Source: Coriaria nepalensis
Lineage: Eukaryota; Streptophyta; Magnoliopsida; Cucurbitales; Coriariaceae
Direction: 5' to 3'
Assembly (NCBI GenBank): GCA_027186245.1
Contig: CP114488.1
Location: 3,980,501-4,044,500 of the forward strand
DNA: 64,000 nucleotides
Shown here: piece after piece, positions 1-13,952 of the stretch
Layout: each line of letters starts with the position of its first letter
Numbering within the stretch: position 1 is the stretch's first letter
Notes under the pieces: model-generated
Seen by the model: only the letters and a program-made list of their open reading frames with translations
Database searches by the model: none
What the model was told of the DNA's origin: nothing
Translations under genes and position numbers: made by a program

Positions 1-2914
1 ATCTGAGCAATCCAATTTAAACACTTTACGTAGTTATCATATCACTCGATCGATTTCTCATACAAAAGTCGGATTGTTTTTATCTATATTTTAAAGAAAT
101 CATATTAGTTTTTTACACTAAGTTTTTCATTTTTCTAAAAATGAAAAATAAATTTGGATTAAAAGTATTAAAAAAATTAATAGGAGAGAAAATTGAAAAT
201 ATTGAAAGAATGGGGATGCAAGAATAGTAACTATTTTTTATTAATGACATGGCTAAAAGTGTATGCTGACGCAAATTAGATTTTAACCCTGTAGGGAAAA
301 TACTTAATGTGATACTAGTTTTATGCTATTAGGAATACATTATCTATTATCATTAATAAAAGTCAGTTACTATTTATCATGTTTATTGGTTTTATTAAAA
401 TTAATATTATATGGTATATATATGCATATGTAAAGTCCAATATTTTGAGTTATGCACTCTAAAGATCATGATAGAGATCATGCTAGTAGAGACTTGAGTC
501 ACTAAAAGCTCTTAAGATACAAACGGTTCACTGTCATAGGATCTCGAGAATGAACATCGATTGATTCGGATAGACAAATATATAGTTCATCACCTAATTA
601 TTAGGGTGACCAATCTCACAGCTAGTGGTGTTTGTAGAAACCATGATAATTGTGTGGGGCGATTAGTAGAGACTAAGGGTATTGAATGTGACACTTAGAT
701 AATTCTCAATGATAATAAATATTGACCATTAATGAGAATTATCTAGTTACTATTTTACATGTGATTCTTCAACCTAAAAACTATGGATTCCTTGAGCACC
801 GAACTTCACACTTTAACATCCTTCATATTAGCCCTAGACATGGGTGAACACGGGGATAATTATTGAATATGAAATGTTGTGCGAGAAGGATTACGAGTGG
901 TAAAAAATGAAATTCATCGTTTGTATTTGGAATAAAGTCCTATGAATTATATTCTTTGTTGAACAAGGAATCTTTGTAACGTAGTACAGTTTGAAATGAG
1001 TTTCTATAAATTCATTATCAATGTTTAATAAAAGTATGATGATTTATATGATTTTTCTATTAGAGTTTAATAGTTAAATTATTTCCTAGGATGACTCGAG
1101 ATATTAGTGAGATGGAATGATTGCTATTGTAAGTATACAATGGTCACAAACACGTTTTTTTAGAAAATGGTATTTCTCATCTCCTGACTAGTTTTGATAT
1201 TTTGCTAGAAGTCAATCTTGACCTAGACATCTCCCGAGTAGTTTTAACACTTTGCTAAAAATTAATCTTAACTCAGAAGTTGAAAGTTAATTAATTATGA
1301 GATTATTAAGTTAACTGTTTAATTTAAAATATTTTAAATTAAATGAATTTAATTTAGAATTAAATAAAATCATAAGGTGTTATGAAACCCTTCTATCAGC
1401 GTGATGTAGAACTTAATCGGTCATACACATAAGGTTCAGAGTAACACAATTAAAATTTCATAGGAGAAAAAAGTGGACCAAAATCATTTTAGGGTAAAAT
1501 GGTAATTTGACTATAAGGGTATAATAGTAATAATTAATTTGTTAATATATGGAGTTCTGGTAGCATAATCAACTGTGTTATTTAATTAATTGAAAATTAA
1601 TAAATTATATATGAATTTTTATTTTATTATAAAAAATTTAAAAAATTTATAATTAATAATTAAATATTAAAAAATTAATGGACAATAAAATTTCATTTTT
1701 AAGTGAGAATAAAAAATTTATGGATCACCTTAAATATTATCTACACCATGTACAAATTTTATGCATTTTATTTTAGTGATATGGCTCACTTGATTAAATA
1801 AAATTTTCTTTAATTTTCAATGAATTTCTCTCTTTTCAATCTCTCTTAAAAAGCTCTTTTCTTCATTGATTTTTTTCTGTCACGATCCCATTTTAATGGA
1901 GGGCTTTTACCCAATTTTAAACAAACTAATTTTAAAATGAATTATTAAATACAAGTGTAGAATCAGTTAAAATACACCAAATCTTTGAAATAGAGTAGAT
2001 AACAATAATATACTATGTGCACATAATCGAATCTGTGAATATTAGAACAAACGTATAAAAAAAAATAAAATAAACATCTAAATCTAATTTATAAAAACTT
2101 CAGATATATAATCTTATAATTTTGAAGCATTTAAATCTAATTAAATGAAATATTTAAAAGAGTCCAAAAATGTATTTACTCTATGATAATCTCAAACAAG
2201 AGTTTTGAATTTGAACCGAAGATAGATATAAGTTTCGAATTAAAAAAGTTTAAAAAACCTTTATCTCATCCTACAACTTCCGTTTAAGAAACCTAACAAA
2301 CTGAAACGTTTTTCAAGTTTATCCGAAAATATATAAAGTGCACGCATTAATGGAAATTAAGACCGTACCATTCAAATTGCAGTAAATAACACAAAACTCC
2401 AATCCTCAATTCCCATTTAAACCAAAAGAATTATGATTCCTTTCCTCTCTCTTAATGTTACACTCAAAATCTAGTACACAATGCAAACGAAGTGTCTAAA
2501 ACTGCAGTTTGGGAATAGATTTGACCTTGACCCCCCCCCCCCCCCCCCCCCAAAAAAAACTGCTTTCAACTTTTTACCCGAACTCTATTTTGAATCACAT
2601 CGAAAAGAAAACGACCTAAATGAATGAATAAATCAATTTAAAAAATACACTCATAAACAACAATTTCATTTCATTATTCCAAACCCATTTTCCACTTGAT
2701 TGCAAACCGCAGACTGAATTATGCATCGATGAAAAATCAAATATCCCACCAGAGAGGAATTAAGAATATTATGATCTCTTTGTGACATCACTAATCAAGT
2801 TGTAACAAGATATTAAAAAGAGGGAATAAAGATATACTGCTCTCATAGCTCTCACTTTGACCTCTACCTTTAGAACATTCTACATTTGTTATTTTTAGTT
2901 CAACTTTTTCAAAT
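1..2914. other. Gene-free AT-rich spacer
   Basis: I see no supportable gene here. The region is AT-rich with stop codons in all frames. The stretch at about 420-1100 is less biased in composition than its surroundings and could be old retroelement DNA, but I recognise no protein or terminal repeat in it. The 3' untranslated part of the PUX10-like gene probably occupies the last one to two hundred bases. Confidence 0.6.
2531..2551. repeat. Poly-C run of 21 bases followed by eight A
   Basis: An uninterrupted run of 21 C on the plus strand is followed directly by A8. Long C/G homopolymers are rare in AT-rich plant DNA. The exact length is liable to sequencing and assembly error. Confidence 0.9.
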
Positions 2915-5900
2915 TCAAGAGTTGAGCTCCACAAAAAGGCTAGCTTGAGGATGCAAACCTGCTTCTTTCAGTGACAAGGAGAGCTTTTCCGGGCCATAAA
3001 CAACTCGAGGGAAATTGGACACGAGGCTATAGTTCTCAACCTCTAAACAACCCAACGTGTCAACGTAGTCATACACAGACTGGATTGTCACGCTACTTTG
3101 AAACCTCCTTTCCTTTCTATCACCAGATGGGAACCGCACTAACACCTGATTCATAGCAGATTCACAATGAAAGATCAGGTTTTGAGGATTTGGTTTTATT
3201 TTTAGCAAAAATTGAACATAAACTTGAAAAGATCAAAATGGCACACAATTCCCATTTTGTAGATTTTTAAAAAGTTATCTGCCCTAGTAATTCCCCCTTA
3301 TAGATGTATATGGTTCCACGTTTGCAAACTCTATTTTAGGTATAAAATAGGGCCACAAGACTGTCTCCAACGCTGATCCAAATGCAAAATTCCTCTTAAC
3401 GACTACATACAGTTTGCACAAATTCTTGTTTACTTGAACTCCAAATTTAAATGCTCAGTATGATGCACAAAAATGGAGACAAAAGACAATGTTGTAAGGA
3501 ATATATAATTAAAATATAAAAAAGAGGCTTTCTGCAGCCACCAAATCTCAAGATACAAATAGAAATCAAAACAAGGAAAAGAATATGCTCAAAAAGTGAA
3601 GGAATTTACTTGTGTAACATTAGGTCCTTTCTCGGGTTCAACGCCGAGTAACAGAGCTTTTTCCTGGCGCTTCTTAGCTAGAGCAGCCTCCCTTTCAGCA
3701 GCTTCACATGCTGCTCTCTCACACGCCTCTTCCTCCTCCTTTCTCTTCCTCTCAGCTTCAGCAGCTTCCCTTTCAAGCCGTTCTTGCTCCTCTTTCCTCT
3801 GGTGTTCCCTTGCCTGAATGACCAAAAAGAAAAGGGAAAAGAAAGGAATGAAATGATATAAATAATGCAGCAGAAAATTTTTTCAAAGACATTTCAATTG
3901 TTAGAGATAGTCAGGTTAGGGAGTGCATCTAGTGTTTAGAAAATGCAGTTTAGTTCTAAATTCCAGTTTGGGGCTATTAACTCCATTTTGGCACAAATGA
4001 CTCCTAATTTGATCCAAATTCAGAAACCAATTTAACTCTCAACCTAACTAGAAAATAGTCTGCACAAACTCCGCTTCATCCAATATACAATTTCAAGTGT
4101 TTACATTAAATATGTCACCCACCAACAACTGACAGGGAAACCTAAGTTAAGGAGATATATTAAAACAACAAGCCTACTTGATCAGCCTCAAGTGCTGCTC
4201 TGTATGCAGCATCTTGCTCCTCTCTCAAAAGCATGTTATTTCTTCTTTCTTCTGCTTCAAGTCTTGCAGAAACAAGGACAGGGGAACTTTCTTCAAGTAC
4301 TCTCTGCAGAATTGTGAGCATTTCTTCAGGAGATTGTTGTCCCTCAACCTACAGACAAACAAAAGATATAATGGTAAGTATATATCATTAATTAAAAAGT
4401 GTGTCCAGAAAAGGGTAAAAAAGAGTGTCGTCAACCCGCCTCCAAAAATGGGGTCATGATCCTCAAAATTTTAACACTCTATGAAGAGTATATACTAGTC
4501 CTAAAGCTGGAGTGGTGGAAACATATTAAAGCAGAATATACACAAGAGACATACTCCGAGAATTGCCATGTAAATTGAAATCTTTACCCACTCTTTAAAT
4601 CCAGAAATCTCTTTAAAAATATGCACTTTCCCCATGATACAAGTAATCTTTTCCTTTTTTTTTTTGGTTCGCTTTTAATATTTCCAAGGTTGGAGGGACC
4701 CATACAGTTGTAAAAAAAAGAAGTGTATAGAACATGAACATCTTGTTATGATTTAAACAGGAACGAAATACCAAAACATAATGTCAATACAACAAAGTAG
4801 AAATAGATCTATACTCAACAACGCTTTACAAGACCAATAATCTATGGGCTTTGTGATCCCCACGACTTAAGGAATCAACACAGCAACAAACACAAAAACA
4901 CACAAACAAAGCTTGTAACTTCTAACACTTAAATCACTAAGTATTAAACCCTAGATTCATGATGCAGTCCCCTCCAGTATAATACAACAAGTCATTTACA
5001 CAGTAACAGGGAGCAAGAGGAAATTGAATACCTCTTCATGTGTCTCCTTACCTCTTCCCTTTTTAACTAACAACCTATGATAGACAATCAAGCATATATT
5101 AGGAACAAAATAGCTGATCCATAGAAGATCAAGCATATGAGATGTTTAGTCATTTATTACACGTTCAGTCTTTTTAACTAACAACCTCTTCCCTTTTTCT
5201 TTTTTTCTTTTTTGCCTCAGACACCTTCTTCCCAGGCATCTGTCCCCTCCATGGGAGGGAAAGAGGCAAGAACATCCCACCAATGGGTCAAACATTTACA
5301 TTCTACTATCCTTTTTGTTGTAATTGATATCAATTCAAAAAACATCTCTCTACAAATATAAAAGAAGCTTTAATTTCTTTCTTGTAATGTCTACTCCATA
5401 TCACAATCTTCTTCTTGATAACACTTATCTTTTCATCAAAAAAGAGAATCATCTTCCAGTTTCCCCAAAAGAAAAAGAACCTTTGCTTTTAGCACTATAG
5501 ACAAGAGAATGGAATGAATAAATTCCCCTATAAGAGATATACTATGTTCCAATGCAAGTTAGTGAAACAACCTCTATAACGATCTTTACAAATCATAAGT
5601 AACACCCCACAAATGGCATGTTATGGTTCAAGTAGAAACGAGAAGCCAATCTAAGATTCATTAGCTTATAATCTGAGGAAGACACGCTACTGTTTCTTTA
5701 GCCTCAGTGGTAGTGGCAATCAAAAACGAGAAACTGAATAAAGATGTTATTTTAAAGATTCCTGAAAGAAAAAAAAAAAAAAACGATACCTGCTGAAGCA
5801 GTGCAATCCTCTGGTTTGCAGCAGCCATAACCACAGCACAAAACGGAAACCTCGACGCCTTCAAACTATTGCTCATCTTGAAACCTTCGCTGGCTCTGAT

Positions 5901-6599
5901 ACTCCCTCCCCACGCTACAAAATTTTCGTTAACAAATGCGGCCACCGTTTCCGAACAAAGAGTCCTCTCACAGAACAATGGAGTATCTGGATGATCCGGC
6001 GAGTGTAGATACACAAACAAAAGCTTAAACGCATTTCTCGACCTCTGCAACGCATCCATGAACCCCTCTCTCACAAAATTTGGTCCTATCGTTCCATAAT
6101 CCCTCTCAAAAGCCGCCATGAAATCCATGGCCTCCGATGCTGCTGCAGAAACAGAAACCAGACGAGCGGAGGGCTCACCATTTCGATTAAAAGAAGAGGC
6201 CAATCCGACCATTCCGAGGGAGTATGAGAGAACGCCGCCGGCTGCCCATAAACCCAGCCCAATTGCGCCAGAAAGTAACCCTAAACTACCAGAAATCACA
6301 GATATCGGAAGCTTGATGATCTTCCATGCCAAACCAGGATTATTCTCGAGTGGTTCGGACTGATGGAGGACTTGCCGTGATTCAAAGCGGGAATTAGGGC
6401 CACCACCAGCGTCTTCGATACCTGTGTATGTGGATTCAGCGATGGAAGCTTCATGGTGGTTGGAATTAGGGCCAGTTATGGCGGAGATGGCCAGTTCGAG
6501 GTCCCAATTATGAGCAGCAAGAATCTCCGTGCAGAATTCGGGATCTTCTATGCCCGTGATGGCTTGAAAATACGCTAATTTATCAGGTACATCAACCAT
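2915..6599 (-). CDS. PUX10: PUX10/FAF2-like UBX-domain protein
   Basis: Likely adaptor that recruits the CDC48/p97 ATPase to lipid-droplet or ER membranes for extraction of ubiquitinated proteins (family knowledge from PUX10 and FAF2). Four exons keep phase: 6599-5790, 4348-4178, 3813-3610, 3145-2915; product 471 aa. In order: UBA-like three-helix segment (about 5-43); hydrophobic hairpin (about 90-137) that would insert into one membrane leaflet; UAS thioredoxin-like domain (about 155-270); Arg/Glu/Ala-rich coiled coil containing REEQDAAY (about 285-390); C-terminal UBX domain (396-471) with the p97-binding FPR loop (NFPRVVYG). The frame is open 10 codons upstream to another ATG at 6629, but MVDVPDKL fits the family start. 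All exon edges use GT/AG. It is transcribed in the same direction as the CSC1-like gene, about 790 bp away. Identity is strong; PUX10 rather than a close paralogue is inferred from the membrane hairpin. Confidence 0.9.
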
Positions 6600-7391
6600 A
6601 TCCGTACGAAAATTTCCAATAATGATCAATAATTTGGATGTAATTTCGTACTTTTCGAATCAGACGATGGATTTTGACTTACTCTCTCCGACTCTTGCTC
6701 TGAATCAAGAAAGGGACTATAATGTTCTTCCAAAAATATTTTCTCGAGGGTGTTTGGAACGCCGGAAAGCAAGTGTAGAAAATTTCGCTGAGAAAAGGTT
6801 TAAATGCCAATTTTGCCACTGTGAGAAGAAATCATTTTATTAGCCTGAATTATGCCATATTTGACAGCTGGCAACGCGCCTCGAAGCAATCCCGTTACGA
6901 CATAACGACGTAATTTATCTGCTTGTACCAACAAAACGGATAAAGATGAATAAAAATTCCGAGCTACATTTAGTGATTAAATTCGATGCGAGGAAAAAGT
7001 AATATATAAATTTATATTTCCAGTGATATTAATCTAATAGGTGTAAGTCTAAAATTGAGTCTATATAACAGTTCCTCATAAATCAAACTTGTCTCATCAA
7101 AAGGACTTGACACACAAAGTATTGATCTTCTTTTTTCTAAATGTACATATTCAATTAGCGCCAAACTGAAGTTTTTGAAACTCCAAACCGAATAACTACA
7201 GTTTGCTTCAATCGCTCGTGCAAATGCAACTTCAGTTTCTCTCACAAAACCAAGAAAATACAATATGCTAAATCCCATGTTCATACTAACACAAAACAAG
7301 TTCAAAATGACATGTTAATGAATTTACTTAGAAAAAGCAAAATGCTCAATAAGGGCATTTCGAAGACACTTGCCTACCCATACCTTTCAAT
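6600..7391. other. Spacer between PUX10-like and CSC1-like genes
   Basis: About 790 bp holding the promoter and 5' untranslated region of the PUX10-like gene and the 3' untranslated region of the CSC1-like gene. The open frames here (about 70-100 codons) have no recognisable protein features. I see no repeat or RNA gene. Confidence 0.5.
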
Positions 7392-10300
7392 TCATGGCTC
7401 GGCACCATGATTATACACATGATGGGGAAATAAATGGGAACTATAGGTATATTGGTTTGAAAAATGGGGATGATGAATGAAATTACGGGCACAAGAGGAT
7501 GAGCCAGGCTCATTCCTCAAATGACTAGAGACATTTGATTGATGTTTGTTTACTCTAACATCAACTAATTCTTCTTCTTCCTCAAAAGAATGTAGAATCG
7601 GATGCAAGTACGCATCTGCTAAGTACTGTTCCAAGTTCAAGTTCGGTTCCGCGTTTTGCTCCAATATATCTTTGGCCATGGCTTCCTATACAAACAAAAT
7701 GGTGAAGTAAAAACAACTGAGTGGGATACTAAAAATGCAAGTAGAAGCTATAACTAATAACCCATCTTTCATTTTTTCTTTTACCAGCTTTTTTAGTTTT
7801 CAACAAGTGAGAGCAAACTTAAACTTGGAAAGTACTATGCAATTATGAAAGATTTTGGATGGCTTTCAAGTTTTGAGAAAAAGGGCAATCCCTCTTTTTG
7901 GCATAGTTGATATCTAGAAGAGAATCTTCCAAGTAATATTTTGCATGCTCCAACATAAATTTTCTTCAACAAGCAGTCTTTTTCAGCTGCTTTATGTCTG
8001 TCTTGGTGCAAGTTGAAAAGGTTTTCTTGCCATAGGAGGAAATTTTGACCCGATTTTCTAGTGCTATATCATTTATCATAGCACATTTTGTTCACTCAAA
8101 GGGCATCATTACCTAGACATATTACTTAATAGGATACAAAAATTTGCGAGTAAATTAATTACCTCAAGTGGGTATTTCCGAAAGGCAGGTTCAAAGCGGT
8201 TCTGGCAGTACTTGTGGAATGCATATGTCAATATGGGTAGGACAATAAGGAGAGGAGTAGAATTGGAAGCCTTTTTGGTACTAAGCAAACCCATCAAAAG
8301 AAACTGAGATATCAACAAGCTAGCTACTATACGGCTGTGCACATGGGGCCAGAATGCAGCACCACTCTCGTATCTTTGATTGTAGACGTTGATTATCTAA
8401 GTAAATAAAGTTCTAATCAAATAAACGGATATTTAACACATCATGCTAGTATGTCATCAAACAATGATTATTGCCTTTATTATTTTAAACAGCTTACAAA
8501 ATTTTCATCATTATTATTCAATTTTATTTATCATTAATTTACTTATTATTAATAGTGTATAACAACATGCAAACTATATATGTATGTATACGTATAACAA
8601 TGTAAAACTATATCAATGTTGTTAGCATTGGTATGAATGATTTACAAGGCCCAGTTCTTTCCTAACAGCTTAAGCTTTTGGGATGAGAGATAACTCCACA
8701 AATTTCAATATTTATCGTGACAAGAATGAAAACAAAAAATGAACGAACACTCCCAGAAACCATATTTCATCATTCTTTGTATCTATTCAGAGTTGCTAAG
8801 TAATTATTGCCCAAAAAGCTTATGCTGTTAGGGAATAGACTAAACAATAAAAATCATGCAGATATGAACGCTAAACAGACATGTTTCTATGATGCCTTCA
8901 AGTATTAATGCTATATGTCTAAGGGAATCTATGTCAAAGTCGAAAATCTCAGTAACTTGCTTCAGAAGGTCAACATATGAGATATCAAAATATTTTATGA
9001 GGAGAATCCAATAAATCAGGGGTAAACTAACCTGGTGACGGTAAACCAAGTAAGCAAGTGCAAAGAAGACTATTATAAAAGGAAGAAGGATCGGAGTAAC
9101 CACAGCATATACAAGTCCCAACAAGAAGTACAATTGGAGACTTGGTATGGTTTCTGGAAAATCCACACCTTTTGGGTCCATTGCCTTTTCTCTATCTCTT
9201 TCTGTTTTCACCAGGAACATATTCTTCAGATGAAAAATAATTAATGGCTTCAACCGAAGAATCTCACTTGCAATTCCAGCCCACCCATCAACCATTATGT
9301 ATGTAATGAAAAATGTAGCCTTCATTGGAATAGAAACTCCAATGGTTCTTGGAAACCTACGAATAGAAGAGTACGCAATAATTAATAAATATATAGAAAA
9401 TAAATAAATAAAGTTTAAAGTCGGATCAACCATTTCGAAAAACTATTTCAGGAGTAGAACCAAGTTTACAAAGACATTTTGTGGCACTACAAAGACATAT
9501 AGAACAACATAAAACATACAAATATATAATATCTTAACAGAGTTATAAATAATATGTTTTAGACAAATTAGGCACCTAAAGAAGACTATATACGTTTGAT
9601 TTCCTTGTGGGACAAAGATCAAGATAAAAGACAACTAGAAGGGTCCATTGGGTAACATAAACAGAAGAAAAATAAATTAGAAAAAATAAAATAACCTATG
9701 AATTCAGTGAAAGATTGAAATAAAGGAAGTGAAATATTACTGGGTGGGAGACTGGTGGAGGAAGGAATCCAATTGCTCAAAAGCTGTACCAGTCGCTATG
9801 CTTCCCAAGAACACATTCACTAGCATAAAATAATAGTACTTCGCTGCAGACCTACGTTCAAGTGTTGATATAGCTATATGTCCTTCAATTTTTGACATGA
9901 TCATTAAAACCTTAGGAAGAATATACAGGAAGATTTTAAGGGCTAGGCCGGGAAGAAAACCCTGTAGAAATGACTTGATAAATTTCCTGTACAGTATCAC
10001 ATTAAATTCAAAGTGAGAACAATTAGAAGAGAATTAACAACCAAAATCCAATGTACTATAAAATTAACTTAGAAAGACTCAATGAGGATAAATGGCCCTC
10101 AAAGATGAAAATACCTGAAATTCTATGATTCAAAGGGGCGAAATGAGAAATGATGAAACTCAGCTGAGAAGAGATGCAATAAGAAATATTCCAGAAAGAA
10201 AATTCACCTCTATAGTGTGTTAAAAAGGTCACAAAGAAACTCAAGAGGGAGAAAAAGTACAGTCAATAAGTATCCTATTTAATCTGTGAATGATGATGAA

Positions 10301-13300
10301 TGCGAATTGCACAAGGGTCCCTATCCAAATTGTTCACAAAGCATGAGAAGATATCTGCTTTTGGTACATGAATCACAAGTCCTGAGAAGATACTTAATCT
10401 ACATTTCCAATATAGCCAAGCCATTTCAGCAATGCAAATATTTCATACATCATAATCATGGCATCATTTTGTATTGTAGTTTGAACAATGAAATAATTTA
10501 ACATTGACCAGTTGATATGAAGATATGTTGCCACAAAATTGAAGTTCCATTATAAGGCTTGAACTTCTCATGAAAAATTATATTACAGAAATCAGACTAA
10601 TCTAATGATAAGTATACTCACGTTTCAATGATGTGCCTGAGGAAAGGAGCAACTCTTTCAAGGCCCTCCAAATTCGCAAGGGATTGCACGAAAGCAATAG
10701 GTATCATATAGAAGAACACCAAAGCAAACACTGATAGGGATATAATTAATCTTCTGATGCTTAGAGAAACAAATGGTATTGCTAGATTTCGCCAATAAAC
10801 ATCTCGAGGCTCTGGGGCCCAGTTCGTGAGCCATAGGGTAGGGTTCTTGCTTTGCTGAGTCTGTGCACAAACAGCAGCTCCCCAACGAGAATTAAATGAA
10901 ACAAAAGCTACGGGCAAAACAGATTTTGGGTCTTTTACAATTTTCTGGCGCTCCATTGCCATCTAGCACACACAATGATACATAAGTCGAGCAATTAGAA
11001 ATGATATCAGGTTGATATGATTCAGCATTGAAACTTTGGTCTATGAAACCAGTTTAGGCCACAGAGGCTCTAGTTTGTCTTAATCATTGATCTGAAGTCA
11101 ATTAAGTCAATTTTATTATTTTCTTTTTTTTTTACTTCATAATTCAAGTAAAATATTATGCAAAAACTCTGGTTTACCTAAACCCCAGTTCCAAAGAGCT
11201 CTCACTGAAAATATTGTTTTTTCTCTCCTTTTTGAGTGATTCAGTGTGCAATGCTCAATAGAGCAAAGATACATTTTCACAAAATTACAGGGAAGCAACA
11301 AATCAGCTGTTGAGTTGAGAGAAACATAACCTACTCTTTTGTCGAGCTCCTTAATCTGTTGTTTGTAGTAATCGATTGCATCGACTTTTTCCCCACAGAG
11401 CCCAAAAAATACTGTCTGAAGAAGAGTTTATTTAAGCCATCAAAAGCATATCCTTTTCATTTTGCAGGAAAAATGCTCAACCATCGCCACAATGACTCAA
11501 GAGAACTTCATGAATACGATAATAAAAGTTAAGTTCCTATCAGTGTGAGTACAAGATAAATTTACCTTTCTAGTTGGCCTCTTCTCTGGATGCCTTTCTA
11601 ACTTGAGTTGGTTATAGTCTAGCCAATTTTGAAGCTTCTCTCTTTTCTTCACAAACTTAGAAAATTTGTTGGCATTGTATACTGCCTACAAAACAGTACA
11701 TATATGATAAGGGAAAGAAAATTTTTGTAAGGAAATTGAAGATAGAAGTTATGGGTTATGGGTCCATTAGACTGTCTTGAAGATCGCATTTCCGAGTTGC
11801 CATAAAATGAAGTATCAAATAAGTCTCATGAAAATAATATTACCTGGTGATAAAGAAAATTATTTGGGTGGATTTTCCGAAAAAATTGATCGACGGTATC
11901 TGATATTGACTGACGAGAGACACGAGGTACATTCCTAACAACAACCTGCAAAACCAAGGTACGAACTCTGTGAGGAAAATTAAGAATGAGGATAATGTTA
12001 CCGTTTAAAATCCTCATTTGAGTTAGACTTGGAACGGTCTAAAGCTCCTATGGTCACATTAGAAACTAAATATCACCAGACCCTAACTAACTTTGCATTC
12101 CTCTCCACAGTTAGTAATAAATAGTCAACTATACACAAAATAAAGGGCAGTTTCCTCCTAATAAATCACATTCTCTACTGGAATGGACTATTTTACAGAA
12201 ATTAATTGTCAAACTCACAGTGAACTGCTCAGCATGCCTATGTTGTGAAGCCAAAAAATTCAACCTCATCGATGCTACAGAGTCATATTCCTTGAATAAT
12301 AGATAGCAGGTCCATATAGTGAACAAGTATTCCAATGCAATGTGTACAAAAAACCTGAAATCAAAGACACAGTTTACTTGTTGTCAGATACCAAAAGGGA
12401 AAGAAAAAGGATATCATTTACTAAGACAGCATGCATTGAGACCTACAACACATTTTTAGAACAGCAGTTACAGTATTAAAACAGGATGGGTAAAAACCAA
12501 AAAATAGTTACTCGGCACTTTTTAATTTACTTTTTCAAGTGTTCTTTTATTTTTTGTGTATATCTGTTTATTGCAATTTCCAAATTCTGAGTTTTCGGAT
12601 GGATAAGAATGAAGCTCATAATTGTCTAGGATTTCTAGCCAGGAACAACTTGTACCAGAAGTCTTCAGTGGGATGCCATGCCATATATATATGTATTGGA
12701 ACGTATTCAAATTCTATATTATACATTTGCTGAGTTAAACTAGACTTACCTTACAGATTCAGGTCGGACATTTGATATTGATAATTTATCAATGTTACTA
12801 ATCACCAATTCTTTCTGTAAAAAAGATATGGTGTTACTGGATACATTCACAGGGATGAGAACAAGGAGTGCCAATATGGTCATCGGTACAAAAATCTTCA
12901 ACCTGTCAAAAGTTAAGAGAGAAGAGAGAGAGAGATATAACCTATTAGTGATCAAGAAGAACATACATCAAACCAAAATCCCAAACTTAAAAAGTGATAA
13001 GAATATGATGGGTGGTGATCATGAATACATGTAGTAGTATCTAGGGATTTTAACAACAGACCAATTAGCAATGAGTGGATAGATCAAAATGCCATATATA
13101 TTGATTTCTAGACTAAACATTTGTGACATTCTCTACACTCCAATTTTCAGATATCATTTGTAGAAATGATATAGTAGGAAGAAAAATTAGGAAAGGATAT
13201 TTAATGACCAATAATAATAATTCAAGGGTAAAGCCCCCGTACTTTCCTTAAATACTTCAAATAAACCACAACACTTTGACTGCGTAAGACTGGAATCCCC

Positions 13301-13952
13301 TCCTTCAACAGTAGATCATAAGGTCAGTGTACCTAAGTTCAGAGAAAAAGAAACTGACCAAAAACGAAACATTTACATTTTCACCGTGACATTTGAACTT
13401 AAAGAAAAGTAATAACTCTCAAATGTAGTTAGATTTCAGACCATCTTTTATTTTACAAAATGTAAAATAGAAACAACCTAGGCAAGGGGGAAAAAGAAAT
13501 TAAAATATAAATAAATAAAATTGGCCAATAAGGGAAAAGTAAAAAAATGCAGTTAACAAAATTTACAATTCTATATTCTCTTGAAAGAAAGAAACAAAGA
13601 AATATATAAAGTCTAGAAATAGGAAAAAGAGAACGTACCCGAGAGTATAAATTCTGAGAAAAGCAGCAGAATCAAGGCCAGAATGACTAACAATCTCAGC
13701 CTCACTCATTCTCAAAGCCTGAGGCATCCAATTCAAGAAAGTGAAGTAAGTGCACATATTAAGATTAACAAATTTTCCCACATGATTCCTGGATCGCCTA
13801 GGGCTTGTTCTTCCTCCATTAATGTACCATTTCGTAAAGTAAACTCTATCATTAACCGGCTGGATTCTTAGCAGAGCAAATGCGAGCAGAAACGCAAACG
13901 CACTTATAATGTTGATCAAAGCTGAAACCCCTATATCGCCAAGAGTAGCCAT
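7392..13952 (-). CDS. CSC1/OSCA-like hyperosmolality-gated cation channel (RXW8 type)
   Basis: Predicted membrane channel of the OSCA/TMEM63 family, conducting Ca2+ and other cations on osmotic or mechanical stress. Eleven exons join in phase: 13952-13639, 12902-12750, 12354-12219, 11945-11844, 11685-11566, 11415-11335, 10962-10622, 9986-9741, 9356-9032, 8396-8163, 7685-7392; product 781 aa, usual for the family. The first membrane helix (SALINIISAFAFLLAFALL) is followed by two more helices, a cytosolic RNA-recognition-like domain (exons 3-6), then the pore block with family signatures KFIKSFLQGFLPG, FLHQSPTQ and FFITYIMVDGWAGIASEILR. The last exon encodes a 97-aa acidic then His/Tyr-rich cytosolic tail with no membrane segments. 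The start is MATLGDIG; the frame continues upstream without family resemblance. It resembles the RXW8/HYP1 subgroup, but subgroup assignment is from memory. Confidence 0.9.

Noticed and set aside
3596..3817. Ser/Ala-rich plus-strand frame
   Set aside because: It is the antisense of PUX10 exon 3, whose Glu/Arg/Ala-rich coiled coil produces Ser/Ala/Leu on the opposite strand.
6600..6629. Upstream in-frame ATG of the PUX10-like gene
   Set aside because: The ten extra residues do not resemble the family; the start at 6599 gives the conserved N-terminus.
10658..10885. 75-codon minus-strand frame
   Set aside because: Shifted-frame shadow of CSC1-like exon 7.
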